From: Streptosporangium carneum
GTDB lineage: Bacteria; Actinomycetota; Actinomycetes; Streptosporangiales; Streptosporangiaceae
Assembly: GCF_027922005.1 (NCBI RefSeq)
Contig: NZ_BSEV01000002.1
Location: 248,001-312,000 of the forward strand
Direction of reading: 5' to 3'
Length of the DNA stretch: 64,000 nucleotides
The notes beneath the pieces were generated by a model. The model searched no databases and had not been told where the DNA came from. It worked only from the letters and a program-made list of their open reading frames with translations. The position numbers and the translations under genes are program-made. Each line of letters begins with the position of its first letter. Position 1 is the stretch's first letter. Shown piece after piece: positions 62,750 through 64,000 of the stretch.

Positions 62750-64000
62750 TCAGATCGGGGAGGGGACGGCCGCGCGTTCCTCAGGCAGGGGGATGACGCG
62801 CCGCCGCACCGCCAGGCCGAAGGCGACGACGAGCAGGCCCGCCACGCCCGCGACCGCGAACGGCGCCGCGGGCCGCCACTCGCCGAAGAGCACCCCGCCG
62901 ACCGTGGAGATGACGAAGATGCCGACGGCTCCGCAGACCGTCTGCACACCGTAGGCGGAGGCGCGCACGGCGGGAGGGACCTGCTGGGCCAGCAGGGGAC
63001 CCGCGGTGACGATCGCGGCGATCTCCCCGAGGCCGACGAGCACGGCCACGATCATCATTCCGGAGCCGAGCGGATCGTCGATCAGCAGCGTGGACAGGTA
63101 GGCGGCCGCGGCGACGGCCTGGGCGAGGACGACCGCGTCCTGGCGGCGCATCCGATCGCCGAGCCAGCCGAACAGCGGGGCCCCGAGGGTGGCCGTCGTC
63201 TGCGCGATGCCGACCACGATCCCCGCGCGGGCCAGGGCCTGGGCCGTGGTCAGGCCGCCCTCGCCGCTGGCGTGGTAGACGACCCACAGGGGCATGAACG
63301 CGGCGACGACGGACAGGTCGGCGCGGGCCACGAACGACGCCGCGTAGGACAGGGCGACTCCCGGGTCCCGGGCGAGCGCGACGCCCTCCCTGATCAGGCG
63401 GGTCAGCGGGACACGCTCGACGCCCCCGCCGACCCTGACCCCGGAGAGGGAGAACCACATCAGCGCGGCGACGACCAGGACGACCGCGGCGACGATCAGG
63501 AACGAGTAGCGGGCCGCGGCGACCGTGGCCGCCTTGCCGTCCCCGAGGGACGCCTCGAGGGTCGCGGGGATGCGGACCAGGCCGAGCACGGCGACCATCG
63601 CGCCCAGACCGCTGAAGAGGCCGACCAGGCCGTAGGACTTGCTTCTCGAGCGGTCGCGCACGTAGTCGATGGCGACCGTGGCCAGCATCCCGCTGAGGGC
63701 GGCGACGCCGAAGGCGAAGAGCACCCGCACCGCGACGAGCACCGCCACGTCGCCCGCGAACGGGAACAGCGCGGTGCCCAGGCCGCACAGCGTGAACCCG
63801 GCCACCACGACGGGCCGCCTGCCGAAACGGTCGGCCAGCGCGCCGTACCAGGGCAGGCTGACGATCATCGCGATCTCGGCGGCGGCGGCCAGCAGCCCGA
63901 CCACGCCGCCCTGGTTGCCCTCACCGTCGAGGACGCCCAGCAGGATGAACGGCTGGGCCGCGGGAAGGAAGGTGATGATCATGGTCGCGGCGAACGCCAT
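62750..64000 (-). CDS. MFS transporter (truncated at the window edge)
   Basis: At least 416 residues of a 12-helix major facilitator are present. The loop 2-3 motif GALADRFGRRPVV and the repeated motif WLGDRMRRQDAV in the second half identify the family. An ATG sits exactly at the window edge, but more residues may lie outside. The C-terminal helix region is complete. The substrate cannot be told. It converges on the glycosyltransferase with a 76-bp gap. Confidence 0.88.
   Translation of the reverse strand: MAFAATMIITFLPAAQPFILLGVLDGEGNQGGVVGLLAAAAEIAMIVSLPWYGALADRFGRRPVVVAGFTLCGLGTALFPFAGDVAVLVAVRVLFAFGVAALSGMLATVAIDYVRDRSRSKSYGLVGLFSGLGAMVAVLGLVRIPATLEASLGDGKAATVAAARYSFLIVAAVVLVVAALMWFSLSGVRVGGGVERVPLTRLIREGVALARDPGVALSYAASFVARADLSVVAAFMPLWVVYHASGEGGLTTAQALARAGIVVGIAQTTATLGAPLFGWLGDRMRRQDAVVLAQAVAAAAYLSTLLIDDPLGSGMMIVAVLVGLGEIAAIVTAGPLLAQQVPPAVRASAYGVQTVCGAVGIFVISTVGGVLFGEWRPAAPFAVAGVAGLLVVAFGLAVRRRVIPLPEERAAVPSPI

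Overview
The window is very GC-rich, with GTG starts, many 4-bp ATGA/GTGA overlaps and no IS element, prophage, CRISPR array, rRNA or recognisable tRNA. Gene content and order point to a filamentous actinomycete chromosome, probably in or near Streptosporangiales. The family-level placement is inference. The backbone is a housekeeping locus whose order I recall from Mycobacterium and Streptomyces: thrC-thrB-rho-rpmE-prfA-prmC-tsaC/sua5-glyA-wecA-atpI-atpBEFHAGDC-DUF2550, then cobalamin adenosyltransferase, nucS, 3-hydroxyacyl-CoA dehydrogenase, a Scy/FilP-like coiled-coil protein, methylmalonyl-CoA epimerase, thiolase and meaB. Most of the backbone lies on the minus strand, so transcription of those genes runs from right to left.

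Region 1 (1-11.4 kb): the tail of an unknown protein, a DUF4230 membrane protein, a translationally coupled thiolase-MeaB pair divergent from methylmalonyl-CoA epimerase, a DivIVA/Scy-like coiled-coil protein, an AI-2E family transporter, two alpha/beta hydrolases, a small zinc-ribbon-like protein, a 3-hydroxyacyl-CoA dehydrogenase and the mismatch endonuclease NucS. Acyl-CoA and methylmalonyl-CoA metabolism dominate. The adenosyltransferase at 21.3 kb supplies the B12 cofactor that MeaB-assisted mutases need.

Region 2 (11.4-24 kb): a 51-codon acidic peptide gene behind a strong hairpin, next to an orphan LuxR DNA-binding domain; a TetR regulator with palindromic operators; a STAS protein; an ABC exporter with a DesKR-type two-component system; a tricorn protease divergent from the adenosyltransferase; and a MarR regulator divergent from an FMN reductase.

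Region 3 (24-35 kb, accessory): a multi-domain regulator (PadR + HTH + sigma-like + HTH + near-identical 96-bp repeats); another MarR/reductase divergent pair with a clear operator; a cluster of secreted proteins (M4 metalloprotease, HExxH protein, DUF642-like protein); and an overlapping three-gene unit of a small membrane protein, an ECF-like sigma factor and a protein with a bizarre Asp-Leu-rich low-complexity region.

Region 4 (35-64 kb): DUF2550, the complete ATP synthase operon, WecA-like transferase, glyA, an accessory pair with a repeat-rich 819-residue protein, the translation genes, an inserted secreted protein with a two-component system, rho with a structured leader, thrB, thrC, a family 2 glycosyltransferase and a truncated MFS transporter.

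The best candidates for undescribed biology are the PadR-sigma-repeat fusion, the sigma factor/Asp-Leu-repeat operon, the acidic peptide with orphan LuxR domain, and the repeat-rich helical-head protein pair between tsaC/sua5 and glyA. Everything here was read by eye; residue numbers are hand-counted.
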